64,000 bases of DNA, from contig OZ022591.1 in NCBI GenBank assembly GCA_963669155.1, positions 11,084,081 through 11,148,080 of the forward strand. The letters run 5' to 3'. The translations under genes and the position numbers were made by a program. The notes beneath the pieces were generated by a model. The model had not been told where the DNA came from, did not search any database, and saw only the letters and a program-made list of their open reading frames with translations. Shown here one piece after another: positions 46,700 through 58,353 of the stretch (its first letter is position 1; every line of letters starts with the position of its first letter). The DNA is from Arbacia lixula (Eukaryota; Echinodermata; Echinoidea; Arbacioida; Arbaciidae).

Positions 46700-49409
46700 C
46701 TGCAGGAGAAAAGCAAAAGAGAAAAGGGGAGCAAAAGAAAAGAAGAGAATGATTATATCTTTCATTGGTTGTCTTTTATCTCCTGATAGTTCCCCTCCTT
46801 CCCACCTCTGGTAAGAAAAAAAATATCGATCGCACAGGCCATGTGCACTTCTCGTTATCCTCTTTTTTTTTTAGCTTATTTTCCAATATATGGATTAATC
46901 AATCTCATTACCAAGGACAGTAACAGTAAAACAAATAAAATATCACCATTCTGATCCTTATACACATTTATGCTATAAAAGTTCAAAAAACAAGATAATC
47001 TACATGTATGTTTCATCAAAGAACAATGAGAGTAATTCATTGGTTCCCACAATCACATCACTATAATTCCATTTCTCACAAGTCATATCACATTGATATT
47101 TAATAACGTACAATGAAATAAATAATCTTATTAAAGAAAACACATCTGAACATAACAAAAGAATAAGGAACAAAACAAAAGAAATCAATACAGGAGTGGA
47201 GGGTAACATTTCATCTAAAAATATATGTGTTTGTGTCTACAATAATAATTAATATTTTAGTAAAACTTCTACTCGTATCAACTCTCCCTTTCCTTTACAT
47301 GTCTGCAATAATAATGAATAATTAATATATTTGCTACTTGTTGAGTCCTTCTCATATCAACTTTCCATTTTCTCTACGATCTACCAAGATGCACCGTGAA
47401 TCAAATTACATCAATCATAAGACAGGATATTAAAGAGAACGTCAATGGTTGGAGCCTTGATTCTTGAAGTAGACTTCAATAAGCTTACCGACTTGAAATC
47501 TTGATCACTAAAATGCGTCATAGAATGCACAATATTGTTTATGAAAGTCATCAATCTCGACTTGATCTCCTTGTTTTTGCTTATACCATGCACTAACTGA
47601 GAAAAAAAATGACATAAGCAAGCAATTGAAAGGGTTTTACTTTTCTGCAAAATCCTCTAAAGTTTAAATTGTTTTTAACCCAGTTTGTTTGAAACGTAAT
47701 GACTTTATGAGGTTCCCCGTTTCACATTGTCTACGTTATAACCGTATAACTTTGAAAGAAAAGTTTCGTTCACTCAGTTGAATATTTGTGATGAAAGTTG
47801 TAATTTACATGCAATAGACCAATAACAAATATTTTTTGGGGTAGCGTAGATTGTGCGTGAGACTATAATCTAAGTTAATGGTGCAAATTCAAGTGCCTGA
47901 TGCTTTTGGAAATGACAATTACAATAATTCATTTCTGTGATGTGAATCAAAATTGAGAGATATTCCATTTGTAATAAATCTTTAATTCCAAAAGCTCTAC
48001 AAATATTTTTTTTTCAAAACCTGAGAATACAAACAAGTTTTTATGTTCATGTTTTTTAGTGTGCATGTGTTGATTCATATAAAATTATACACATTCATGG
48101 AAAGGATATCAATTTAACATCTATATGCCACATATGATAACATCATATCTGAGAATATGACACAAAACTTGTTAAACTTCTGCTTCAATGCAATAAATCA
48201 AAACTATAAAATATCACTATCAGTAACATCACATTACATGAATCATTTGATTTGGGATCTCTACCTTCAAAAGCATTATAAAGTTATGTTTCCAACAGCA
48301 AACTTGACATTTTGCTTGATAACTTTTATCAACCATTGTCAGACAAAGTAGTACTCTATAAAATTTGTGCATAATGAGCAAGAGTGCATCAATTATGCAT
48401 AAGGAGTTAAACCACACCCTCGTCTCTAAAGAATGTTACTAAAAGTGTCCTGAGTTTTAGAGGTTCGATTTATCTCGACCTGCAGGCATCATACACTCAT
48501 GGGTGTTGTTTTCCCATTTAGAGGCCGTTAATTATTGCTGACGTGCCGGTGCCAACGAAAATGACTTTCCCAGCGTCATCGCCTCGTTGTTTATTTCAGG
48601 GGCTTACATATACATAAAGGTGAAGGTGCTTTAGGTACAGACCATATGGTCATGCATGTATAACGATAGACATGCTGCCAGAGTGACAGGAATTAAGTTC
48701 AATTGTCTGTGAAGAATAGTTTTACAAAGATTAATTAATATTGACTTTCTTGTTTAACGCTCACTGCACTAGGCAAACAGCTGCTCTATGGGATTTGTGT
48801 GTATTACTTGCGCAAAAATGTGAAAGTGGGGCATTCAGTGTTAAATACATACCGAGAAAGTACAAGAATTAATCAGTATTGTATCTGTGACTGCACATTA
48901 CCTAAAAGTATTCAATTTGAGATAATTGGAAGTTCAAAACAAACAACTTTCTTTACTTTTTGCATGAAGATGGGGAGTAGTGAGGGGTGACAAATTACAG
49001 GTTCAACGACATTACTGGAATGAACTATTGACTTTTCAAAAGTACATTACCTACATGTTTGGTATATAAGGAAATATGTTTTCAGATGATTCACTGAAAA
49101 CAAATTTTTGTTTAAATACATACTGGATAATTAAGATCAGGAACCATCAAGTCTGTGTCAATAAGTAAAAAACAAGTTTTCATTTCAGAGAATTCAGTGA
49201 AAACCTTTTTTTCAACACATTTTTCTCTACTGCATGTTGTGAACTTTGCACTAACAATTCCTTTCCTTCTTCACGGTTAGGGGTGATAAATTAGAGGTCA
49301 ACGGACAAAGATGTGAACGATCACTTTGCTGAAAGTTTTCATGTATTGACTTGAAATTTGTCAGCACATTTCATACACAAATTCATATTGTATACAATAC
49401 AAATCATAC

Positions 49410-49441
<32 letters not shown>

Positions 49442-49703
49442 TTTTTTTTTTTTGGGGGGGGGGGGGCAAGGCTAACAATTTAAGACAAACATCAATGTTC
49501 ATGATCTAATTTGTTTGATTAATGATTCCTACAGACTGGTGTTTGTATGTGTGTGATTGTTGGGCATTGCAAAAACAATTTAAAATAAAAAAAAGAACTT
49601 AATATCAAACTGAACGTTCTATACATGATATCTCTTTTCTCACTCTCAATTTGACATATATTACTAATTCTCATGATACTTTGTAACACTAAACTGAACT
49701 TAC
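46700..49703 (-). other. calsyntenin intron between the two recognised exons
   Basis: This 3,004-bp intron is bounded by GTAAGT at the high-coordinate end and tgcag at the low end. The interior is AT-rich, with no coding sequence that I recognise. At 49425-49466 it holds a TA dinucleotide run followed by a T run and a G run. At 48754-48844 there is a short TTAA-bounded repeat related to copies at 27483 and 61415. Short open frames here, such as 47411-47650 and 48157-48351, have no recognisable motif and no splice context, so I take them as chance. Confidence 0.8.
48754..48844. mobile_element. MITE family B, copy 2 (diverged, in the calsyntenin intron)
   Basis: ttaacgctcactgc...gtgtattacttgcgcaaaaatg...gcattcagtgttaa. 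It has the same length (91 bp) and layout as the 27483 copy, with more changes. Confidence 0.5.
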
Positions 49704-50022
49704 GTAGGGGAAAGTTCTGGCGGTGTACCGCAATCCGTGGCTTGGATGTGAAACTTCCACTCACGGGTCTCGTCGCAGTCCCTGACCACGGCATTGATGG
49801 CGCCGCTCACCTCCTCGATCGCGCCTGTGCCTGTGCTGCCGTCGGCGACGCTCGCCGTGAAGGGCACGCTCTCTAGGATGCTGAAGCGGCAGATCCTGCC
49901 GTTCTGGCCCTCGTCCGTGTCGTGGGCAACGAGGGCGGGCGGTAGCATCTCCAGGTGGCCGTGCTCGTTGATCTCGCCATGGAAGACCTCGTCTTCCCAG
50001 AACGGAGCATGGTTGGTGGTAC
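49704..50022 (-). CDS. calsyntenin, internal exon encoding the first cadherin repeat (partial gene)
   Basis: Calsyntenins are single-pass membrane proteins of the cadherin superfamily that act at synapses and in kinesin-dependent vesicle transport. This 319-bp exon reads as about 105 codons plus two bases at each end. It opens with TTNHAPFWEDEVFHGEI, carries a calcium-site-like DTDEGQNGRICRF, then VPFTASV and ends with WKFHIQATDCGTPPEL. The order and cysteine spacing match the first cadherin repeat of animal calsyntenins rather than classical cadherins. The acceptor is a pyrimidine-rich tract plus tgcag (AG at 50023-50024) and the donor is GTAAGT (49698-49703). The exon begins with the last two bases of a codon, so an upstream signal-peptide exon should supply one base. 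It ends with two bases of a codon, exactly what the 46491-46699 exon needs. Base composition is clearly more GC-rich than the flanking intron. The family call rests on recalled motif similarity, not a search. Confidence 0.88.
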
Positions 50023-51530
50023 CTGCAAAGAGCAAATCAAGAAACAAGATGGAGATATTATATTTCTAAAATGTGACAGAAAAAATACAGACAAAATGGG
50101 GAGAAGCTATATTCCTATAATGTGCCTGAAAAGGGAAAATAAGGAGACAATAACGAGAAATTTTACTCCTATAAAGTGATGGAAAAGAGAAAATAAGGAA
50201 ACAATATGGAGAAAGAATATTCCTAAAATGTGGCTGAAAAGAGAAAATCATTATCATTAATCATTTCCACTACTGTACTACCCCATACTTTTCAGCTACT
50301 CAGCATAAGTTTTTTTCAAGAGACTTCATTTTTTCATATGAGAAGGAGTACATATTTGTTTACTCCATATAATTCATGTTACATCTTTAAACTGAACAGA
50401 ATGATAATCTGTGCCCTGTCGTATAAATAGTTGCAATCAATGTGAATCTAATCCCTATCTCTAATGTACAGGATTACGATTCATATCAATCGAAAGACAA
50501 GTTACAATCAATAGCACATCTTTCTGAAACAGGGCCTTAACTATACAACTATTCACTCTCCAACACAAGTCATATGGTGTGACTTATTTCAGAAAAAAAT
50601 ACCCTGTAAACTCCTTAAAATACATATCATGTTCATTTTAGAACACTCTTCCCGTCCAACTTGAATGTTAATTTATTTCATGTTAAAAGCCTTCTGAATT
50701 TAAAACTATTTAAAGAAATAAAGGTGGATCCTATGAGTAATTGAATTACAGACAGCACCCCTTTTTATTTCTTTTCTTGTTATGGTGGAAAGGGGGGTCT
50801 AGCTTGCAGGAAACATTCAATCTCACCCCAATCAGCAACCCATGGTTTCATATACTGGCATTAGATATCGCTTTCATTATCTAGACTGATCTACGAGGGA
50901 TATCACTATACACAACATTACGCACACTGAAACTGATACCCTCAATATCACTCGTTTGTGCTTGCTATTGCACTGACATTGAGTGAGTTATACAAAGCTG
51001 AATGAAAGGGAGTCCTTTATTGGGACATTTACTGACTCTATCTCTAGTTGTATATTGTTCAGGTTACATGTATATCTTAGTGTACATGCATATAGATTTA
51101 AAGATAATAACTGGGTGTTTTAATGGATCATATATAATAGGTATTCACCTCAAATTAGAAACAATGGTACAAAAATAATCATGATGTTAATCTTGATTCT
51201 TTGTAGTTTTAATGGCCTATTACTTATTATGTAGCACCATAATCCTCCATTGGCATGATTGTGATTTCACAACAGAACATTTTTCTGATTAAATTTTGAA
51301 ATATTTGACTCTAACAATGTAATATTTAGGATTCCTTCTCTTTTCTGAATATGACTGTTCGGAATAGTTTCATGTTGTACATTGCAACAAAAATGCCAAC
51401 TTGCTAATATGATATGAACTGTATCAATACCAAAATAGTTAATAATAATATTACATAACACTGTACAGCACTTAATAATGCCCCCAAGGAGATCAGAGAG
51501 AGAAGAGATAGAGAGAGATAAAGAACACAA
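50023..51530. other. probable calsyntenin intron upstream of the first visible exon; no gene seen
   Basis: AT-rich sequence with no coding exon that I recognise. 50050-50260 is an A-rich region with a locally repeated motif, roughly aaaatgtg...gaaaagagaaaataaggag. 50430-50536 resembles the element at 58208-58353, sharing an end like tttctgaaacagggcc. The signal-peptide exon of the calsyntenin should lie somewhere above 50022 but is not identifiable by eye. Confidence 0.5.
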
Positions 51531-51764
51531 GGGCAATTCCACAGGTTTGGTTAAAGTCACGTAACATGAGTAGCCAAAGCTTCGTTATTTCATATTCTGT
51601 CGTAGTTTTGCAGAAATTATACAAATAATTATTTAGGAAGCAAATAGTCCACCTTTCCATGACAGGCAATCATATCCTCAGCTCAGAAACTTCTTTTTCA
51701 ATCAAACAACGAAGCTTTGGGTTACTCATGTTACATGACTTTAACCAAACCTGTGGAATTGCCC
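51531..51764. mobile_element. 234-bp MITE with about 55-bp inverted arms
   Basis: gggcaattccacaggtttgg...aacatgagta.cc.aaagcttcgtt at the left is mirrored by aacgaagcttt...caaacctgtggaattgccc at the right. No clear target duplication. No coding content. Confidence 0.8.
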
Positions 51765-52460
51765 ATAATATAAATTTATGAATTGAGATTAAAACCAAAG
51801 GAGCAAGCCCATTGGAAACATAGGACTGTCATAAACACAGACACGGAGTAGAAACAAATAAGCGCAGCAATAAACCACTTGACGATCACCTGTCCAAACA
51901 CCAAGCCAAGCTGCATGCATAATAAAAACATTTCATACAGCCATCGTATATAACTATATATGCATAATATGGCATGAGGGTCGCATAATATGAAACGAGT
52001 ATAGCATAATGCCGCGGCGAGGACAATATCATGCTTGGACTGACTTGATGTGTTGCATCATGGGAGTCAAGTTGGCTCGTGTGATGAGAATATTGATTTT
52101 TGAATCAGGGCTTGGATGACACAGCGGTAATATTATAATCAAACCGAGATGAATCACTCCTTCCCTGTGATCGAGTGTATGCCCCCCCCCTTCCCCACAG
52201 TACTGGACAACCCCCCCCCCATCCCCCACCCTTCTACCTCATCTACTTCCCCATCCCCAAATGACAAAAATACGGTCCTAACATCACTCCTGTGATGTGC
52301 CAAAATACATGCACACACGCACATCATGCATACACAAAAATGCACATACATACACCTGCACACATACATAAGGACGGACAAACACACACATAGATGCGCA
52401 CCAGATACCATTCACACCATCTTACCTACATACACAAATGCATGTACGTACATACACACA

Positions 52461-52520
<60 letters not shown>

Positions 52521-53090
52521 CGCTAACAACACGTAGACAGACACAATACTCATTTATCCCTTACATGTACATGTATATTAGTCACAATAGAAATTTCAAA
52601 TCCATAGAAATGTATAAACCTCTTTGATTGCAACTAATTGCAACTAATTCGATCCTCAGTAGAAAGCATTTTCATTACACATAGGGTAGGAGTCTATACT
52701 CAATGTATGTTGAACGGTATCATAAAGCAGAAATGCAACCCTAGCTGCAATTATCAACTGCAAACAATCAACTTAATGCATTCACCAATGACAAATCATA
52801 ATTTCTTAGATTAATAAACTATATTTGCACAAGCTAATGGTAATAGGATGAATCACCCCCGCCCCCCCCTCCCCCATTCCCCACTCCACCAACCACCTAT
52901 CCTAACCATCTCTATACACCGTAGATAATACAGGTAGTCATCGGTAAAGCTTCCCTCCGCAAGGAATTACCGTGGGCCTCCACGCCGCTTGGATACACAG
53001 AGACGGGGAGAGCTATTTCCCACACTGGTGCAAGGCTTCGTCATCAAGCCATTTGCATACATAATGACGACGACGAAGCGCCATGAACCA
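51765..53090. other. no gene seen; C runs and CA-rich repeats
   Basis: 52182-52230 has C runs. 52300-52520 is acacac/atac-rich with a pure (CA)n at 52464-52517. 52856-52880 is another C-rich patch. The rest is AT-rich. Confidence 0.6.
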
Positions 53091-53100
53091 CCTACCCACC

Positions 53101-53335
53101 CACGCCATTGCCGTACGTGTGTGTACTTGAACGCTATAAATGTATTCACATTGGTTCTGGGCTCTGGCATAGGCTTAGCTTCAGAGACTTTGCCGTACAT
53201 GTGTGGACTTGAAATATAAATGTATTCAAGTTGGTTTTGGCACAGGCTTAGCTTCAGACACTTTGCTGTACAACGATATAAATGTATTCACATTGGTTCT
53301 GGCAGAGGCATAGCTTCAGAAACTTGAGGTACATA
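53101..53335 (+). repeat. three-copy tandem repeat of 62-80 bp
   Basis: tataaatgtattcacattgg, ttctggc...aggc.tagcttcaga.actttg recur three times, with tataaa at 53135, 53215 and 53277. Confidence 0.8.
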
Positions 53336-53757
53336 GTTTCATTGCTATAGGGAATTGACCCCTTTAAAATATATACAGTGTATCAAGGATGTAAAAAGGT
53401 AGTTAAATGTAGGTGATATCTCTTCCTCGCTGCAATGATTGTAAGATATGAAGCATCAATCTGATCAATCATCTGATCATATCTTCAGTATTGTCACTGT
53501 CATGATTATATATCATTGCTGAATTTAAATTTTTGTATTGCATACGACTACTATCATGAACTTTCTCTCTGACCTAATATACACATCAATCATATCATTT
53601 CTTTAAAATCATGTTGAATGTATCTTTGTCGGGACAAATTTAGTATCGACATCATCTCAGGACTCAGATTCAGTAAAATCATCATTATCATTATAAGCTT
53701 CATTACCAATACATCTTTCAAATTCAGTCCTCATCATTCTCAACCTCATCATCTCTA

Positions 53758-53824
53758 CTATACTCATTATCATCATCATCATCACCATCACCATAGTGAC
53801 CCCATTCTCTCTTATAATAATAAT

Positions 53825-53857
<33 letters not shown>

Positions 53858-53882
53858 CATCACCATCACCATCACCATAGCA
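53758..53882. repeat. (ATC)n microsatellite
   Basis: catcatcaccatcacc-type triplets interrupted by a non-repetitive stretch at 53795-53830. His- or Met-rich frames are artefacts. Confidence 0.9.
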
Positions 53883-54284
53883 ACCACATTCTCTCTGATT
53901 ATCATCATCCTCATGCTCTTCAGCTACCGACCATCATCTCTTGGAACTTAACCTTTCAGTTTCCTTTTCCACTAGATCTCTCATTACCGTTGGCATGAAG
54001 ATGTATAGAAAGTCAATTGGTTTTTCAAGGCCCTATAATGTAAGGCTTAAGAACTCATAAAGGGCATGGTGCATACATGTACAAGCGCCCTCTCAAAGCA
54101 CACACAAACGTACAAAAAAAACATCTTGACAACGGAGATGTAGCGCAAGAGAGACAATGAGATGCGGTCCGCATGCCATTAACCTACATGCATCTATCTC
54201 CATGTGGGGGGCTTGGAAGCCCTTGCCCTTTTCACCAATACTGCCAAACACTTTGTCCAGTTTAACATTTAAACATGAGATGAT

Positions 54285-54770
54285 AAAAATGAGAAGGGGA
54301 ATTGATCGAAGAAGGAAGAGAAGAACAAAGAGGGTCCATATGAAGGGAAGATGAACCGGAAGAAGAGGAAAATGGAGAAGAATATGAAGAAGAAATGGAA
54401 AAGAAAAGCAAAAGCAAAAGGAACTTGAAGGGGAATCGATCAAAGACGGAAGAGAGGAACAAAGAGGATCCATACAAAGGGAAGAAGAACCGGAAGAAAG
54501 GAAAAGGCAGAAGAATGTGAAGAATAACTGAAGATGGAAAGCAAAAGCAAAAGGAACTTAAAGGAGAACCAACCCTTTCTGTACAATCCACATGGCTGAT
54601 CTGAGGTTTATGTAATACTAAGAGCAAAAATGCATCAATGGTGCGGAAAGATTTAATCGAAGGACGAGAACAATAAAGACAAGATCTCTAAAAAGGAAAA
54701 GATGAAAAAAGAGAAAGAAGAGGAAGAAACAGCTGAAAGTAAAGAAGATGACGGGGAAGAAGATAAGGCA
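54285..54770. repeat. purine-rich gaagaa/ggaaga region with internal duplication
   Basis: gggaattgatcgaagaaggaag... near 54297 and ggggaatcgatcaaagacggaag... near 54430 are two copies of a segment of about 135 bases. The rest is AAG-rich. Confidence 0.7.
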
Positions 54771-55034
54771 AGGAGTAATAACAGCAACAACAAAGTACAT
54801 GTACAACAAGCATGCCAAACTCTGCGACTATGATTAGATGCCTACATCATGATATTACAATGTACAGCCCACTGGAGCCCCATAATACATAATACATGAA
54901 CCCTTATACCACTCACTCCACTCCATGCTTGTACGAGTTCAATTTGTATCAATGGCATCGCTGAAATGATGTTTTGAGTCTGAATGCCGAGACTACTACT
55001 CCTGTTTGTGATGCGTTCAGGATGAGTCATCACT

Positions 55035-55179
55035 GCATCTCCTTCTCTCTACCTCTCCATCTTTTTCCCTCCCTGTTCCCATCCTCTCGCTCTCTCTGTC
55101 TTCCTTCGTCTCTCTCTCTCTCCCTCTTACTGTACCTCTCTGTTATTTATTTCGCTGCATCACACTCTTACTTCCCTCT

Positions 55180-55224
<45 letters not shown>

Positions 55225-55600
55225 ACCCTCTCATCCTATTAATTTCCCTCCATCTGTTTCCCTCCCTCTCCCTTGCTTACTCCCTATTCCTCTCTCCCCA
55301 ATCTTTTCCCCCTCCTTCTCTCTTTCTCTCCTTCTCACTTTCTTTCTCTCTCTTTAGGTAATCTTTTTCTTCCCATCTGTCTCCTTCACTCCCTTTTGCT
55401 CACTCACTATCTCTCTCTCTCTGTACCTCTGTCTCCCCACTAGTGTTTCTCCCCTCTCTCCATCTTTCTTTCTCCCTCCCTCCTCTCCCTCTCTCTCTCT
55501 CTCCCTCTCTCTCTCTTCCCCCCCCCTCTCTCTCTCTCTCTCTCTTCCCCCTCTCTCTCTTACTCTCTCCCCCTCTCTGTCCCTCTCTACTACATAGCAG
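55035..55600. repeat. long (CT)n-rich homopyrimidine tract
   Basis: ctctct, ctccct and tctttc repeats with a pure (CT)n at about 55178-55217. All frames across it are Ser/Leu/Pro or Glu/Arg low complexity. Confidence 0.9.
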
Positions 55601-56004
55601 CCATGAGTTCTCCATCTCCCATACACGTAGCTGTACAGCAGCCTTTCCTATAGCAATGCACCCATTGCCCACAGCGCTACATGCATCATCCCTACCACCA
55701 CGTACTGATGTATCTAAAGCACATACATTCCATCCCACCCACATGCACTAATGTATATTTTCACCGTCCAGTATGATGCTACCTGTTAGAAGTTAGGCCT
55801 CTCTATTCGTCGTATTGCAATCAGTAAATATGAATCACGTAACATTGCTCCACAAACTGCAGGATTCGTGGTTGCTATATCAACATTTTTAAAAAACTCT
55901 CAGCATTCATGAAAACAAAATGTGTTAAGATAATTATCAACACTTATCTGTGAAACTGAATTTGGTTAATTTTTCTGCAATGAATAATTTCTCGAGCTAT
56001 GAGC

Positions 56005-56840
56005 TATTCTGACTTGAGTATAGGTTTGTCCTTTTCCCCATCTGAAATAGGGCCTCTCATCCATTTTATGTACAAGGAGGAATTGTGAGAGGAAAGCTGT
56101 AATGTATTTCTCGACTGACATGTCCATGTATCTGGTCTGAAAAGGGGATTCAATGTCATTACCATAGCAATGGTGGTAACAGCATAGAACTAAGGATGCG
56201 TTTGTAAAAGCAATTTCTGGCTAGGAAGAGTACTTCAACACAGTGCTTCAAGCCAGAATCGTTTTTCTATCAATATGCTAGTTGTAAATTTAAACAGTAT
56301 TTCTCTAGAACCAATGTTTCTACAAGCTTATGAATGCAAGAGTGATCTCAAACACAGTTAAAATGATGTTGCTATATTGCTATATTACATGCAAGAGCGA
56401 TCTCAAACACAGTTAAAATGATGTTGGTATTGCACTACACAGAATAAAATCAAACATCCTGGTGCACTATACTGGTTTTCTGACTTTTCAGAGTGAGATA
56501 TGAATATAAGTTGGTCCTTTTCCCTAACTGAAACAGGGCCTCTCATCCATTATGTACCAGGACGGATTATGAGATGACAAGCTGTAATGTAGTTCTCTGC
56601 CAATATGCTCATGTACATGTAAGGGGTCTCTGTAAGGGACTTCAGTCTCATTACCATGGCGATTATGGCAACAACATACATGTATAACTGAGGCCTGAGG
56701 GGATGCTTATAAAATTTCTGGCTACGAACATTATTTCAAATCAGTGCTTCTCGCCAGAATGGGGTTTCTTATGAGCGTTAGTCATATATTTTAAACAGTA
56801 TTTCTCTAGAATCAGTATTTCTACAATCTTATAAATGCAA
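56005..56840 (+). repeat. two-copy direct duplication (about 340 bp, 486-bp offset)
   Basis: 56005-56345 and 56495-56840 share gggcctctcatccatt, agctgtaatgta, cattaccatNgcNat, atttctggcta and aaacagtatttctctagaa. Between them a 56-bp unit with gatctcaaacacagttaaaa is itself duplicated (56340-56430). Confidence 0.8.
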
Positions 56841-58207
56841 TACATCAAAATGACATCACAAGTGCATCACATAATTAAATGTAACATCTTGGTTCACAAA
56901 ATTGGCTTCAAACTCTCTAAATTACTAGTAGATTTTAACATATATGAGCATATTCTCATTATTTTTTTTTATAATTTTGACATGGTAGATCCATCAGAAG
57001 TTCAAAACACTGTTTTACAATGAGGCCCTGCTTAATATATTCCCAAATATAACAATCAAATTTAAACAAAAAGAATGTTATATACATATAGAATTGATAA
57101 CTCACTGTCACTAATCTGCAAAGGAAGAACACACAATTCCTGTTCACAATGTGCTAGTATACCGCTTCACATTAAATACATTTGTTGATAATCATATTCC
57201 CATTCTGATGATTTGTACAAAATCCATGCTCTGGTATGAAGTCCTCCAACATTCTTGTTGTGCTTTCCTTCACATTTTTAACCACCCCATCGTCGATGTT
57301 TCTCTTTCCGTAAGAGTCTTTTCTAAAGAGTCAAAATGTGTATTGCAACGAATTGAGACTGATATCTTAAGTAGATATAGACACACTGCCTTCAGTACAT
57401 TATCACACGATTTTCGCAGGGTTATTCCAGGGATACTCAATCCTAATAACAATTTCTTGATTTTTTTAAAGAACTGTACAAGACAGCCCCCTACAAAAAC
57501 AGAAAAGCCCAATGAAAAAAATCTTAATGTATAATGCCAAACTTAGTTAAGTGTTCATTTTTTAAAAATTACATCAGGCAGGTAAAAATATGGCTCGTAA
57601 ATAATTCAATTTCAAGGTCCTTACTTTCAAAGTATAAAAGTGTCTGTTGACTTTTGGACTAAAGCATGCCAGATGATATGGAGCAGGTGAATATACAGCC
57701 CTACTGTGAAGAGAAAAACACACCATGAAAATGCTTCATCAATACTGTACAGAACATTATCTGAGATAAGCGGAGATACTGTTTGTTCATGTCAAATTGT
57801 TTATCAAATCAGTCATTCACATCTGTTCAAATATTTACATGAGCCTCCCGGGCTCAAAATGTGAATATTGTGATGAAGCCGCAACCACACAGCACTTAAA
57901 TATCATTTTCAAAATGCAATTGCCCTTCTGATTTCATCATGTATAGTGTATGCAGTTCCATTGTGGATTTTCTCAACATATTAATGAATTGATTAATCTT
58001 GTTTTAAAAACAGGGTATGCCAATTCAGTGTCACAATTCAAAGAATAAAAAGGATAACCTACCACTTGAATACCCATTAATCAGGATCTCAATACAGGCC
58101 AAGTTCAAAAGGAACACATTCTTGACAGGCAAATGATGTCAAATATCGGTCAGAAATTATATTTCCTTGTCAACAATGTAAAATTTTAAAGCGTTTGGTA
58201 GTTTTCA
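56841..58207. other. no gene seen
   Basis: AT-rich sequence. The frame 57151-57534 (plus, 127 codons) reads like a diverged fragment with RHTAFSTLSHDFRRVIPGI, but I cannot assign it to a family. It might be a decayed transposable-element ORF. Confidence 0.35.
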
Positions 58208-58353
58208 GGGCCCTTTCTTATAGCGAATTGAAACTGATCACAACTTGACTTGCAATTGATATCAATCGTAATTGTGTCCATTACAGAAAAGGAGACTGGA
58301 CTTTTCAGTTGCAATTCAGATCAACTGCAACTCTTTCTACGACAGAGCCCAGG
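58208..58353. mobile_element. small palindromic MITE-like repeat
   Basis: cagggccctttcttatagcg near the left and actctttctacgacagagccca at the right are partly inverted, around cagttgcaattcagatcaactgc. 50430-50536 looks like a relative. Confidence 0.45.

Noticed and set aside
49794-50069. Plus-strand frame opposite the calsyntenin exon
   Set aside because: It is an antisense shadow of the GC-rich coding exon, which has good splice signals on the other strand.
54618-54818. Signal-peptide-like hydrophobic frame on the minus strand, considered as calsyntenin exon 1
   Set aside because: It comes from an AAG-rich region read in reverse. No donor of the required phase (one base over) follows a plausible signal peptide.
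57151-57534. 127-codon plus-strand frame
   Set aside because: Not enough similarity to any family to call a gene; mentioned as a possible decayed element ORF.
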